The position numbers and the translations under genes were made by a program. From contig JAESUZ010000756.1 of assembly GCA_017311185.1 (NCBI GenBank), positions 1,178,001 to 1,242,000 of the forward strand: a stretch of 64,000 nt of DNA, written 5' to 3'. The notes beneath the pieces were generated by a model. That model ran no database searches. It was given only the letters and a program-made list of their open reading frames with translations, and had not been told where the DNA came from. The DNA is from Proteles cristata cristata (lineage: Eukaryota; Chordata; Mammalia; Carnivora; Hyaenidae). Of this stretch, positions 1-10,103 are shown piece after piece (the first letter of the stretch is position 1; each line of letters opens with the position of its first letter).

Positions 1-678
1 GTCCCCCTCCACCTCAGACGGAAGACGTAGGAAATGTCCACACTCATTCAAGTCCTGGAAAAGGGACGACAACACAACTCCTATGGAGACTGGGTACGTG
101 TCTGCTGGGAACTGGCAGACACAGGGGCCTCGCGGGTCTGATCCACTTGGAAATCTGAAGGTCAGGAGAACCCGGCCCACTACTCTGCAGACAAGCAAGG
201 AAAGCTGGTTCTGTTAGGACGGAACTAGGCTCACAAAGTTTGCAGAAGCAAAGGACGGAGCTGATGGCAACTGCCAGAGAGAACTAATGTAGGTTCAGTT
301 TGGATTCAGCCTAAGAGGATGGCCTGAAAGGGGACAGGTGATCTCAACAGGAAGTGCTTTGTTGATTCCTGAGGCTAAGGGGGAACCATCCATTACCAGC
401 CAGAAGTTGTGCTATTACCGTAGAAGGATCCACAAGTGAAAGATCCCAGGGGCTGGGGTGGGTATCAAAAGCACCCGTGAAGGAGCTCCTACCACCTGCC
501 TGACCTAGAAAGCCTGACACCAGCTCACCATGGCATTTTACTCCCCTTTCCTATGCTCTGGGCACACCCCTTTCCAACCCGGCAGGGACCAAACATTCAG
601 CTGGCAAGATGCACAAAGAGAAATAAAGGTGAGGGAAGGAAAAAGAGGCCAACTGCCCTCTCAGTCACCATGAACTTG
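1..678. other. unique sequence, no gene recognised
   Basis: Non-repetitive, moderately GC-rich DNA. I see no SINE, LINE or microsatellite here and no frame I recognise. It could flank the exon-like block that follows. Confidence 0.5.
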
Positions 679-1160
679 CTACATGCAGCAAGCTTGTTTG
701 AGGTATGAACTGGGAAAGGGGAAGAGATGTGACAGCAAATGATACTCACACGTTTTGATATTTACATTGGACTGGTTGTATTCATTAGTGACGGGAGGTC
801 CTTTATTACTGGGAAGTGACCAGAAAGTCTCAAGATTTGCTTTGCATTTCATCCAGGGAAACAACTGGCCCCACAGAACAAATTTGAAGGCACAGTGAAT
901 TCTCTCTTACATTCCATGAGATCTGCTTTTCTGCACAATGGTCAAATTTATATTCCTTCAAGGAATCCAAGCTTCTCACACACCCTTCCCCACTGCCTTC
1001 AACAAATAGAACAAATGGATTCCGTAACTGATCATTGAGACTAATTGGGGTGAAATTTGCTAAGCCAAGGAAATCAACATATCTGCTCTTTCTTTTCAAG
1101 GACACACTGATGCCCGGTGGAATAAAATGCCTTAATAATTCTTCATTTGTCAAATTACAG
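679..1160 (-). other. exon-like minus-strand open frames, unidentified
   Basis: Two overlapping minus-strand frames are open: about 107 codons at 830-1153 and about 61 codons at 679-864, in different phases. The first reads like a mixed soluble protein (for example RNPFVLFVEGSGEG). The second carries FPWMKCKANLETFWSLPS and continues to a GTGAGT that could be a splice donor near 752. No good acceptor is visible upstream. I do not recognise a family. It could be an old frameshifted pseudogene, an exon of an unrecognised gene, or chance. Confidence 0.2.
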
Positions 1161-1590
1161 ATTTTTAAAATAAGGCAACAAAAGGCACTCTAAGAGGTTC
1201 AGTTTATACCCTTGTATAAAGAGGTTTATACCCTCTTATAAAGCCGCATGCATCCTTCAGCAACATTTGTATGTATAAATGGTTGTTTGTTGGTGCTGTT
1301 GTTTAAAAACACAAAACTGAGGGGGACAGGGGATCGGTGTTTTCATTAACTACTCCCTAAGTCAAGTCCAGCAAGGGTGAAATGAAGACAGGGTCTATTC
1401 AGTTAACAGAGCACCAGTCCCCCGTAGCACGGCCCCTCTCCAGCACAGCGCCCTGCCCCGCAGCACATCTAGAACTAGATCAAGGTCAGAAAAGGCAGCC
1501 TTTTTCTGCAGGGTGGACAGGAGAGTCAGGCATGCAGGGCTCGCAAAGAACATCTGACTTTGTTGGTTGGTCCCAGCACCAGCAGAGTCA
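1161..1590. other. unique sequence
   Basis: No recognised repeat or gene. A short AT-rich part with a duplicated TATAAAG-like motif (about 1210-1245) passes into GC-richer sequence before the SINE. Confidence 0.5.
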
Positions 1591-1604
1591 GGAAGATTCT
1601 CTCA

Positions 1605-1830
1605 GGGGGCGCCTGGGTGGCTTAGTTGGTTGAGCGTCCGATTTTCGCTTAGGTCATGATCTCGCGGTTCGTGGGTTCGAGCCCCGCGTCAGGCTCTGTG
1701 CTGACTGCCAGCTCGGAGTCTGGAGCGTCTTTCAAAATCTGTATCTCCCTCTCTCTCTGACCCTCCCCTGCTCACGCTATCTCTCTCTCTCCTAGAAAAA
1801 AATTTTTAAAATATTAAAAAAAAAAAAAAA
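1605..1830 (+). mobile_element. felid CAN-SINE (SINEC_Fc-like)
   Basis: Complete tRNA-Lys-derived SINE: GGGGCGCCTGGGTGGCTTAG head, B box GGTTCGTGGGTTCGAGCCCC, CT-rich tract and poly(A). A 16-bp TSD with one mismatch flanks it: GGAAGATTCTCTCAGG at 1591-1606 and GGAAAATTCTCTCAGG at 1831-1846. It has the longer GACTGCCAGCTC spacer of the younger subfamilies. The tRNA-like head is a relic of the SINE promoter, not a tRNA gene. Confidence 0.97.
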
Positions 1831-1846
1831 GGAAAATTCTCTCAGG

Positions 1847-2605
1847 AAACAGACCAACCACCTCTGGAATAGCTGTCGTCTAGAGCAGCCTGGGGCTTTA
1901 ACATTATGTCAAAGTCAGGGGTATTGTGAGCATGCCAGGACAAGGAGCCACATGACCACAGGGAGTGAGGGCTTGACAGGATCTTAGGGGTCATCCAGGT
2001 AAACAGGCCACAGTCTTCCCCCCAATGCCCATTCACATGGAGAGTGAGGCTCACAAGGCTTAGACGTCCCTCTTCCAATCTTGGGTTGTCTGCAGCCCTT
2101 CCTGCACCAAGATTCTCCTCTCACTAAAAGGACATTAATACGGGAATACGCCCTTTGCACAAAGCACATATACATTGTTTGATAACAAAGTACTTGAATC
2201 CTACTGCCTCGGCAAGTCTCATTCCACAAGTCTGTGGTCACGGTACAGTCCAGAACTGTGTCCATTACACTGTTTCTTCGCATAGACTGGGCACAGAGAC
2301 CCCCGTGGTTTGAGCGACAACACAGAATCATGGTCTCATATTCCATTACAATGGGCGAAACCTGTGTTTAGTGGCACCTCCCAGTAAGCCTAGCAGCGCT
2401 CACCTGCTGAAGCCCTTTATCTTTGCTTTATCCTAGGATCTTTCAGTGCTTCCCTTCTCAGACTTTTACCTTCTCGACAAAATGCTCAGCTTCTCAGGGC
2501 CCATAGAATAGGGATTTTGAGGAAAATGATCACTCTGAGATGTTAAGGGGCCATCCCAGGATTAATTGGATAATAAAAGGTCTATCCCCTTAAGCCATCA
2601 TGGCT
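1847..2605. other. unique sequence
   Basis: No recognised repeat. Minus-strand frames of 78 and 120 codons overlap at 1842-2346 in different phases and look like chance frames in GC-moderate DNA. Confidence 0.5.
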
Positions 2606-2652
2606 CTCAAAGTATGGTCCGAAGCAACTGCATCAATATCATCTGGGAATAT
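2606..2652 (-). mobile_element. MER5-type hAT fragment (short)
   Basis: The stretch from TGGCTCTCAAAGTATGGTCC through CATCTGGGAA matches the terminal 45 or so bases of MER5A, a non-autonomous hAT-Charlie element. Only one end is present, so the call rests on one short match. Confidence 0.45.
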
Positions 2653-3312
2653 GAGATTATAACTCAAAAGTATAAAATAAATATCCACGGATCTATGCTG
2701 ATATCAATAAGTGATATCAATAAGTGATTTAACTAATAAATAAATGGGGAAGAACAGACAAATCTCCCATGAAGAAGAATTCCAAATAACTTCTGTACGT
2801 ACTTGATCCTCAAGGAGGGGGAGCTAACCACCTCCTGCCCACACTCCTAACAGTGCGTTATGCATAATGACTCTTTTCCAAAGAATACAGTATAGAAAAG
2901 GAGTAACTATACAGTGTAGAAAACTAATACTCCCTTAGCCAGATGGTCAAGGTCAACATCAATAGTCATAAATATGTGGATAGCATATATCTTTGTTATG
3001 ATATGAGAATGCCATCTGACCTCTGGCATCCTCCCCACTTCGGCCCCCCAAAAAAAAAACCATAATCCCTGTCTAAGCATGAGAAAAACATCAGACAAAT
3101 ACCAGTTGAAATACATTCTACAAAATACCCGACTAGTACTCCTCAAAACTGTCAAGGTCATAAAAACTAAGGAAAGTCTGAGAAACTGTCATAGCCAAGA
3201 GACATAACAAAAATGCAATATGGCATTCTAGATACTGGAATAGAAAGGGGACACTAAGTAGAAAGTAAAGAGATTATTATAAAGCATGGACTTTTGTTAA
3301 TAGTAGTGTATT
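2653..3312 (+). mobile_element. ancient L1M 3' region, part 1
   Basis: Phrases typical of the 3' region of old L1M elements occur in order: a CAAGGTCAACATCAATAG-like segment, GAGAAAAACATCAGACAAAT, then ACTGTCAAGGTCATAAAAAC and AGCATGGACTTTTGTTAATA. The element continues at 3613-3754 and just after 3960, so two SINEs have split it. A 13-bp tandem duplication (TGATATCAATAAG) lies at 2699-2724. Confidence 0.75.
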
Positions 3313-3612
<300 letters not shown>

Positions 3613-3754
3613 TAAAATAATGTATTGGTATTGGTTCCTCTCTAGCAGTAAATATACAGTTCTCATGCATGATCTTACTAATACGGGAAACTGGGTATGG
3701 AATATATAGGAAAGCTCTACCATCTTCACAATTTTTCTATAAATCTAAAACTGT
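3613..3754 (+). mobile_element. ancient L1M 3' region, part 2
   Basis: Continues the L1M 3' sequence after the SINE, ending in the CTATAAATCTAAAACTGT phrase typical of these elements just before their tails. The next SINE duplicated AAAACTGT at this point. Confidence 0.75.
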
Positions 3755-3960
3755 CGGGTGGCTTAGTCGGTTAAGCGTCCGACTTTCGCTTAGGTCATGA
3801 TTTCACGGTTCATGGGTTTGAGCCCCGCGTCGGGCTCTGTGCTGACTGCCAGCTCAGAGCCTGGAGCCTGTTTCAGTCTGTGACTCCCTCTCTTTCTGAC
3901 CCTCCTCTGCTCACGCTGTCTCTCTCTCTCCTAGAAATAAATAAAAAACATTTAAAAAAT
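3755..3960 (+). mobile_element. felid CAN-SINE, 5' trimmed by ~10 bases
   Basis: Youngest-type body (TTTCGCTTAGG, GACTGCCAGCTC, TTTCAGTCTGTGACTCCC, CCTAGAAATAAATA) but the first ten or so bases of the head are missing. It begins CGGGTGGCTTAG directly after the target. TSD AAAACTGT is at 3747-3754 and 3961-3968. The 5' loss occurred on insertion, since the TSD abuts the truncated end. Confidence 0.95.
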
Positions 3961-4014
3961 AAAACTGTTATAAAAGTTCCTTTAAGTACACAGACACACA
4001 CATATGTATCTTCT

Positions 4015-4223
4015 TTTATGTTTATTTATTTTTTAGAGAAACAGAACATGAGTGGGGGAGGGGGAGAGAAAGAGGGAGACACAGAGTCCGAAGCAGTCTC
4101 CAGGCTCCGAGCTGTCAGCACAGAGCCTGACGGGGGAGGTGGGGGGCTCGAACCCACAAACCATGAGATCATGAGATGAGCTGAAGTCGGACACTTAATC
4201 GACTGAGCCACCCGGGCGCCCCA
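4015..4223 (-). mobile_element. CAN-SINE, minus strand
   Basis: Reverse-complement CAN-SINE: TTTATTTATT tail, purine tract, GGGCTCGAACCCACAAACC B box and GAGCCACCCGGGCGCCCC head. An imperfect 19-bp TSD flanks it: 3996-4014 and 4224-4242 (ACACAC...TATCTTCT). GACAGCTCAG-type spacer. Confidence 0.95.
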
Positions 4224-4244
4224 ACACACGTGTATATCTTCTAT

Positions 4245-4740
4245 GAAAACTGACATTACCTTCTAAATGGACACATGAAGAATTTCTGACACCACTTCCT
4301 GTTAGATGACTCTGGAACCAGCTCATTTGGGTTACTGTCTACCCGCATGGCTCATGAGGCACCTGCAGCCACTGGACGGTTTCCTCTGCCCGTCTTCCTC
4401 TGCACAGACCCATGGCATTTAAGAACCTGACTCTTGGCAGCATATTGCCCATCCTTTTCCAGCCAGCAAGATACCTGGCATGTCCCCAGCAGCGGAAGAG
4501 GTGGCTCTGGGGCTGCCAGCCATTGCCCTGCAGGAACTGACAGAGTGTCCCTTCTTCCAGACACACACGGCAGAGGTATCTGGTTCGGGGGAGCAGATCA
4601 GAGCTGAATAACAGCCAGTCCTTGCCCCCACCATCCAGCACAGGCTACCACACAAGTTGTTGTCGTGGCCTCCAGGGAGGCAGGATGTCTCGTAGGCTGC
4701 TGGTGACATCCATGCCACAGCGAAACTCACCTAAACAAAC
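4245..4740 (-). other. GC-rich exon-like block, unidentified
   Basis: A GC-rich island about 500 bases long between two SINEs. The minus strand is open in more than one frame (about 103 codons from 4730, 100 from 4641, 70 from 4564). The minus-strand start is TTTGTTTAG followed by GTGAG, resembling a splice acceptor. One frame is rich in Cys, Trp and Arg (RTRYLCRVCLEEGTLCQFL). I do not recognise it. Overlapping open frames suggest low stop density from base composition as much as selection. Confidence 0.25.
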
Positions 4741-4948
4741 CACTGGCTTATAAACCTCAAGTGGCATGTAAGATAAGGTGAAATTTTATTTCACATTTTA
4801 GTGAGTGGAGGTAGAGTGTTAGGAAGGGTAGGGACAAGGTATGGGATGGAGGCATATTTAATATTTTAGTTGACTTTCATTCACCCTTAATGCTTTTCCA
4901 CATTTGCTCCGAACTTAATTGTCCATTCATACACACACTTCCTGATTT

Positions 4949-5160
4949 TTAAAAAAAATGTTGGTGTTTATTTATTTTTGAGAGAGAGGCAGAGTGAGAG
5001 CCAGGGAGGGGCACAGAGAGAGGGAGACACAAAATCTGAAGCAGGCTCCAGGATCTGAGCTGTCAACACAAAGTCCAATGCAGGGCTCGAACTCACAAAC
5101 GGTGAGATCATGACCTGAGCCAAAGTCAGCCACTTAACCAACTGAGCTACCCAGGTGCCC
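4949..5160 (-). mobile_element. CAN-SINE, minus strand
   Basis: Complete reverse-oriented copy from a TGTTTATTTATTTTTGAGAG tail to GAGCTACCCAGGTGCCC at the head. Decayed (several CpG losses), GACAGCTCAG-type spacer. No clear TSD. Confidence 0.95.
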
Positions 5161-5266
5161 TGCATTTTCCATGTTTAAATGGTTAAATTTCTGGAGCTGT
5201 AACATCAGAGGAGCTTGATTTACAGAAGGTGGCCAGAACAACAGAGTGGAAAAATGGAAAATGGAT

Positions 5267-5291
5267 ACACACACACACACACACACACACT
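5267..5291. repeat. (AC)n microsatellite
   Basis: About 11 uninterrupted AC units, with a further TCACACAC variant to about 5300. Confidence 0.95.
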
Positions 5292-5299
5292 CACACACT

Positions 5300-5720
5300 C
5301 TTTCCAATCAGTATACACATTTCTGGAGGGGAATATGGAAGTATGTATCAAGAGTCCTACACATATTTATACTTTTAAAATTATCTGGAAGAACTAATCT
5401 AAAATACACACTAAGATAACAAAGACATGTTCATTGAAGCATCACTTACTCAGCACTTGGAAGTAAACTAAAAACACAAACATCTGCTAATGGAGAAATA
5501 AGTAAATAAATCATTATCCATAAATAAATTCAATTATAACACTGAATTGTAATACTATTCTTAAAAGTGAGTTGTTCAAAAATAGACTGCCATCTCATAT
5601 AAAGAAACCAGGCTATAAAAATGCATGATGTGTTTGCCTCTTTATAGTTTTTAACATTTTCTATATTTGTAGTTCTACATGAACATACATTACTTTCTTA
5701 AATAAAAAGAAAACAACTGA
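5300..5720 (+). mobile_element. decayed L1M fragment
   Basis: AT-rich sequence in the order of the L1 ORF2 C-terminal/3' region: a GTTCATTGAAGCATCACTTA phrase, a variant of the 'GGAAACAACCTAAATGTCCATC' region, then 'GGAGAAATAAGTAAATAAAT'. Heavily diverged, so the exact ends are approximate. Confidence 0.55.
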
Positions 5721-5848
5721 TTAATTTCTATCTTTCTTTTATTTCTTAATATCCCAAGAAAGAAGGATGGAGAATCAGATTTGAGTTCTAATTGCCAGGG
5801 GGTTGTTAAATGACCTTAAGTCAAGCAAACTTTGAAGTCCTCATTTTT

Positions 5849-5992
5849 ATTGTTTTGTTTTGTTTTGTTTTCTGAGTAGGCTTCATGTCTAGCATAAAGC
5901 CCGGTGCAGGGCTTGAACTCATGACCTGGGATAAAGACCTAAGCTGAGATCAGCAGTCTGAGGCTTAATCCACTGAGCCACCCAGGCACCCC
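5849..5992 (-). mobile_element. old carnivore CAN-SINE, minus strand
   Basis: Short old-type copy with a (GTTTT)n tail and the core CCGGTGCAGGGCTTGAACTC ... GAGCCACCCAGGCACCCC. Perfect 15-bp TSD GAAGTCCTCATTTTT at 5834-5848 and 5994-6008. It lacks the long purine tract of felid SINEC_Fc, so it probably belongs to an earlier Carnivora-wide subfamily. Confidence 0.9.
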
Positions 5993-6008
5993 AGAAGTCC
6001 TCATTTTT

Positions 6009-6524
6009 TAAAACAAAGGGTCTAAACCCAACAATCCAAGCTTTGAACTTTTCATAACGCCATGATTTACATGACTGTAATAGACATTTCCATAGCTGAT
6101 TACAGTTGAAGAATTTTGCCCAAATGTATCTCATCTTTTAGAATTTTAGTTACTATTTCTTCAGTACCACTTACCTCTGCTTCACACTTCTTTACGAAAA
6201 AGCAGAACTACAATAAAATCAGTTATACCAGCTACTCTTAATATCTCTGCTGTTTCCACTAAAAATTGAATTTGGAAAATATATCCGATCCTGAAAATGT
6301 ATCTTTTGCAGAGTACTTTTTAACAAATATTTGTCACTGTTTACTAGAAAGATATTTTTATTCTGCTCCACTAAATAAAAGCTTAGTCATTCTGATCTGT
6401 CTGGTACACAATTTGGGTGTGTATCAGTTAGTAAATACATGTTGCAAATTGATGAAAACATAAAGAAAAGAATGGAAACAGGAGAGAGGTAGCATGCAGG
6501 AAAAAGAACACTCTGGGGTGGGAA
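6009..6524. other. unique AT-rich sequence
   Basis: No recognised repeat or gene. A 65-codon plus-strand frame at 6266-6463 has no recognisable domain. Confidence 0.5.
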
Positions 6525-6660
6525 TCAGTGTGTTAAGGTCCTAGTCTCAGTTTCTTTGTCCTTTACTAGCTGTGTGCCCTTAGATAAATCATTTCCTCAC
6601 TTGGAGTCTTGGTTTTCTCATTCATAGATTAAGGTGTCACATAAAAATAATTTTCAAGGA
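6525..6660 (+). mobile_element. MIR fragment
   Basis: Contains the MIR core in order: CTAGCTGTGTGCCCTTAGAT, AATCATTTCCTCACTTGGAG, GGTTTTCTCATTCATAGATT. Diverged, partial. Confidence 0.75.
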
Positions 6661-6737
6661 TTCTTCATATAAAATTCTACCTTAAAAGAAGTTTGGAAAA
6701 GAAATGTATAGTTTTAAAAGAAAAAAGTGGAAGGGGG

Positions 6738-6960
6738 TAGGGCCTCTGGGTGGCTCAGTTGGTTTAGCATCCTATTTCAGCTCAGGTCATGATCTCACAC
6801 TTTGTGGGTTCGAGTTCCGCATCCGGCACTCTGCTGACAGCTCAGAACCTGAAGCCTGCTTCAGATCCTGTGTCTCCCTTTCTCTCGGCACCTCCCCATG
6901 CTCGGTCTCTTTCTCTGTCTCTCTGTCTCTCTGTCTCTCTCTCTCAAAAATAAACGTTAA
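6738..6960 (+). mobile_element. CAN-SINE (host of a later SINE)
   Basis: Complete older-type copy (TTTCAGCTCAGGTCATGATC, GCTGACAGCTCAGAACC, CTCAAAAATAAACGTTAA). Its A-tail was the target for the next SINE; the rest of its tail resumes at about 7201-7225. Confidence 0.95.
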
Positions 6961-7185
6961 GGGGCGCCTGGGTGGCTTAGTCGGTTAAGCAGCCGACTTT
7001 CGCTTAGGTCATGATCTCGCGGTTCGTGGGTTCGAGCCCCGCGTGGGGCTTTGTGCTGACTGTCAGCTCAGAGCCTGGAGCCTGTTTCAGTCTGTGACTC
7101 CCTCTCTCTCTGACCCTCCCCTGCTCACGCTGTCTCTCTCTCTCTCCCAGAAAAAACAAAACAAAACAAAAAAAAAGATTAAAAA
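6961..7185 (+). mobile_element. young felid CAN-SINE nested in a SINE tail
   Basis: Full-length youngest-type copy (TCAGTCTGTGACTCCC) starting GGGGCGCCTGG exactly after AAATAAACGTTAA. The target ...AACGTTAA recurs at 7186-7200, giving a TSD inside the older SINE's A-tail. Same orientation as its host. Confidence 0.97.
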
Positions 7186-7353
7186 AAAAAAAAACGTTAA
7201 AAAAATTTTTTTTATTAAAATAAATTCTAAAAAGATTTCATTTTGCTAGTATTTGCATCCTACAACAATAACACTTATTATATACTTATAACTTGCATTT
7301 ATAACTTATACTTAATAACTCTGTTAAACTTTGATTTAAAAACATGTAAAATA

Positions 7354-7575
7354 GGGGCACCTGGGTGGCTTAGTCGGTTAAGCGTCTGACTTTCGCTTAG
7401 GTCATGGTCTCACGGTTTGTGGGTTCGAGCCCCGCGTCGGGCTCTGTGCTGACTGCCAGCTCGGAGCCTGGAGCCTGTTTCAGTCTGTGACTCCCTCTCT
7501 CTCTGACCCTCCCCTGTTCACGCTGTCTCCCTCTCTCCTAGAAATAAATAAAACATTAAAAAAAATAAAAAATAA
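7354..7575 (+). mobile_element. young felid CAN-SINE
   Basis: Full-length youngest-type copy with a perfect 14-bp TSD, AAACATGTAAAATA, at 7340-7353 and 7576-7589. Head reads GGGGCACCTGG. Confidence 0.97.
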
Positions 7576-7835
7576 AAACATGTAAAATAAAGACACAGTA
7601 TCTAGCTGGAAAATTCTACAGTATGATTATATGGACAAAGCAGCAAGAACAGTTTTAGGACTATAAAGAATTAGCAAGCTAACGGTGGGTTAATAGTTTG
7701 TCCCAGTATTTTGCTACCAAATGCTCTCTTGGGTCTGTTGAGTGGACTGACCATTAACAACCCATGAAATCATCCAATAACATGGAATCTAGTCTTCACC
7801 TGAATTCTGCCCATGGCTAGACTTCACCTTTTTGG

Positions 7836-8024
7836 AAGTACTGAGAAACTTGAAGTCCAGCAGCTTTCAATCTTGGCTACACCTTATAATCTTAAAAAAG
7901 ACTTTTATATAATAAACATGGTGGCCATGCCACCCCCAGGAAATCAGAACCTCAGGGGAATAAGCTATAGGTAGTGTTTCAGATTCAGAGTGATTCTAAT
8001 ATGCCGCCGGTTGAGAACCACTTG
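7836..8024. mobile_element. MER5-like hAT MITE
   Basis: Has the MER5B-style layout: a decayed TTTCAATCTTGGCTACACCT start, central GGAAATCAGAACCTCAGGGG and an AGTGATTCTAATATG...GGTTGAGAACCAC end. Both ends are present but diverged. The exact subfamily needs a library search. Confidence 0.65.
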
Positions 8025-8297
8025 GTGAAATATTGAAACATATGAGGAAATGTAAGAAGTGAGAAGTGCTCAACAAAATTTTAAAAAAGGACAGGCTTTT
8101 CTTAGCAACGTACAGGTGCATGGGTTGGGTTTACTATTCTTTACTCTGCACTGTGCACAAAATAAGAAAAAAATGGGTTTAACCATTAGAACTTACATGA
8201 CAAAAAAAGGAAGAGTCAAAGGGACAGCTGTGTGAGATTTCCTGAGGAAAGTGGAAACTTCTTTTAAAAATTAGGCCAGAAACTAATTCTGTCTTGG

Positions 8298-8580
8298 GTG
8301 ATTGAGAATCAAGATGTGGATCTCCTGGTTTTACACATCCCCTGCACATTTCACTCATTCACAGTCATCCATTTCCTCTGTGTTAACCACCCAGGCCTCC
8401 GTTCACCTCTTGTGATTCCTCCTTCTTACATTAACACCATTCTAACCACAAACCCTGGCTCTTTCCATCGTCAACATTTAACATCTGTGTCCAGTGAAAT
8501 ACCTAATTGCTACTTTCACCTCTTCTCCCCAATTTCCACAGCCACCACCCTAACCAATGCCCTTATTTGTGACTGGTAAA
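8298..8580 (+). mobile_element. possible L2 ORF2 relic
   Basis: The plus-strand frame ends in FSPISTATTLTNALICDW, which resembles the ISTATTL segment of L2 (CR1-clade) reverse transcriptase. The upstream codons are AT/CT-rich and diverged. No intact L2 protein is present. The call rests mainly on this one motif. Confidence 0.4.
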
Positions 8581-9290
8581 AGAAAAAACAAACCGTAACC
8601 TCAGAGGCAGACATGCCCTCCTCTCACTTCTGATGCTCAAAGCTAGCTTCCACCCAAGCCTGGATTAACCCTTCTCGGATGCCGAGCTTATCCCATAAAA
8701 CTTACTATCTACCTGCTAGCCCATGCCATCAACCCAATTGTTTACATCTCTCAATACAAAAGTTCTTCTCCAACCTGTGCAGTCTGTGGCCAGTCCTCAG
8801 AGCATGACACGTTTGCTCTGCATCCCATGTAGGAGAGAACTCATTGCCATTTCTTCCTGTGACTAACAGCCCCCGGTGCCCGCAGCTCGAGGTTTCACGT
8901 TAGCTGCCAAGTGGGCTTGCCACTCTGTTCACACGAAGGGCAGAGAACAGACAGCCTCTGCTTTGGTATTTCTTATCATAAAACTTCGGCGGCAAGAACC
9001 ACTGGCATTGCCCCCCAGAATTCTCTTCCATTCTGAACCGAATTCTGGGGACTCCTTTTCCTAATATTTTGGTACTATGGCTGCAGCCTGTTTATGGCGG
9101 CCTCTTTCAGTCTGGTGTGTTCTCTATTTCCCCAGACTGCTCTCTCCTCCTCCCCTGTGTTCTCCAGGCTTCCTGCTAAAGTCTCTGATTTCCTGCTGCC
9201 AGATCCACTCGCACCCAGTGTCTTCCCTCAAACTTGCATAACCTGTTCTTTCCTGCCTCTGAAGTCCTGAACCTCCCTACTTGCAACTAA
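8581..9290. other. unique sequence, CT-rich
   Basis: Pyrimidine-rich plus strand with no repeat I can name confidently. It could hold further decayed L2, continuing from the block before it. Confidence 0.4.
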
Positions 9291-9302
9291 AATTGCCTAT
9301 TT

Positions 9303-9517
9303 GGGGCGCCTGGGTGGCTCAGTCGGTTAAGGGTCTGACTTTGGCTCAGGCCATAATCTCACGGTTTATGAGATCCAGCCCTATGTAGAGCTCTCTGCTG
9401 ACAGCTCGGAGCCTGGAGCCTGCTTCAGATTCTTCGCCTCCCTCTCTCTGCCCCTTCCTGCTCACGCTCTGTCTCTCTTGCTCTCAAAAATAAATAAAAC
9501 ATAAAAAAAATTTTTTT
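9303..9517 (+). mobile_element. CAN-SINE
   Basis: Complete copy, older type (TTTGGCTCAGG, GCTGACAGCTCGGAGCC, CTCAAAAATAAATA). Short TSD AATTGCCT at 9291-9298 and 9518-9525. Confidence 0.95.
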
Positions 9518-9525
9518 AATTGCCT

Positions 9526-9904
9526 CTCCATCCTTTATTTTTTTACTCTACCTCCCTTCTCAGATTTAAGGAACCTCACACATCCATCCCCATAGGAGCT
9601 GACTCTCTGACCACAACCCTTGCTGTCCAAGTCTTGAAAATCCAGCACACCCTCTGGTTAGACCAGACCCCTGGGCCTGGCTTCTAGGCCGGCCCAGGCC
9701 TGGCTATCTGAGATCCAGCTCCAGCAGGCCCTCAACACCTGTCTCCTGCAGGAGATTTTGTTTCTCTTTGCCAACTGCTCTAAGTTGTAACTTTCGGGAC
9801 TATGTTAACTTGCTAGAATTTATCTCCATCAATAAGCAATTCTGTTGTTTTGGGTAGTCTGCTCCACGTGACAGGTTGTTTTCCTTTTAACATCTGCTTT
9901 TGTC
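9526..9904. other. unique sequence
   Basis: GC-moderate, with a GGCCGGCCCAGGCCTGG-like palindromic patch near 9688-9705. No repeat family recognised. Confidence 0.45.
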
Positions 9905-10103
9905 CCAACCCCTCCTGTGTCTTCGTACAAATTTCCCCCTTTTATAGGGGCATCAGTCATATCAGATTGGGGCCCATCCTAATGACCTTATTTTAACTTC
10001 ATCATCTCTGTAAAGACCCTTATCTCCAAAAGAGGTCACAGTCCTTAGATATGGTTGGTTAGGACAAGACATCTTTTTGGGGGGATGCCATTCAAACTGT
10101 AAC
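9905..10103 (-). mobile_element. MLT1-type LTR fragment
   Basis: On the minus strand it opens TGTTACAGTTTGAATGGCAT and proceeds through a CCTAACC...TGTGACCTCTTTTGGAGATA phrase to GGTCATTAGGATGGGCCCCA, the order of MLT1 (ERVL-MaLR) LTRs. Only the 5' half of the LTR is left and there is no internal region. Confidence 0.7.

Noticed and set aside
1382..1633. 83-codon plus-strand frame
   Set aside because: It runs into the SINE head (GRLGGLVG is the translated SINE start, also seen in other frames ending at SINEs).
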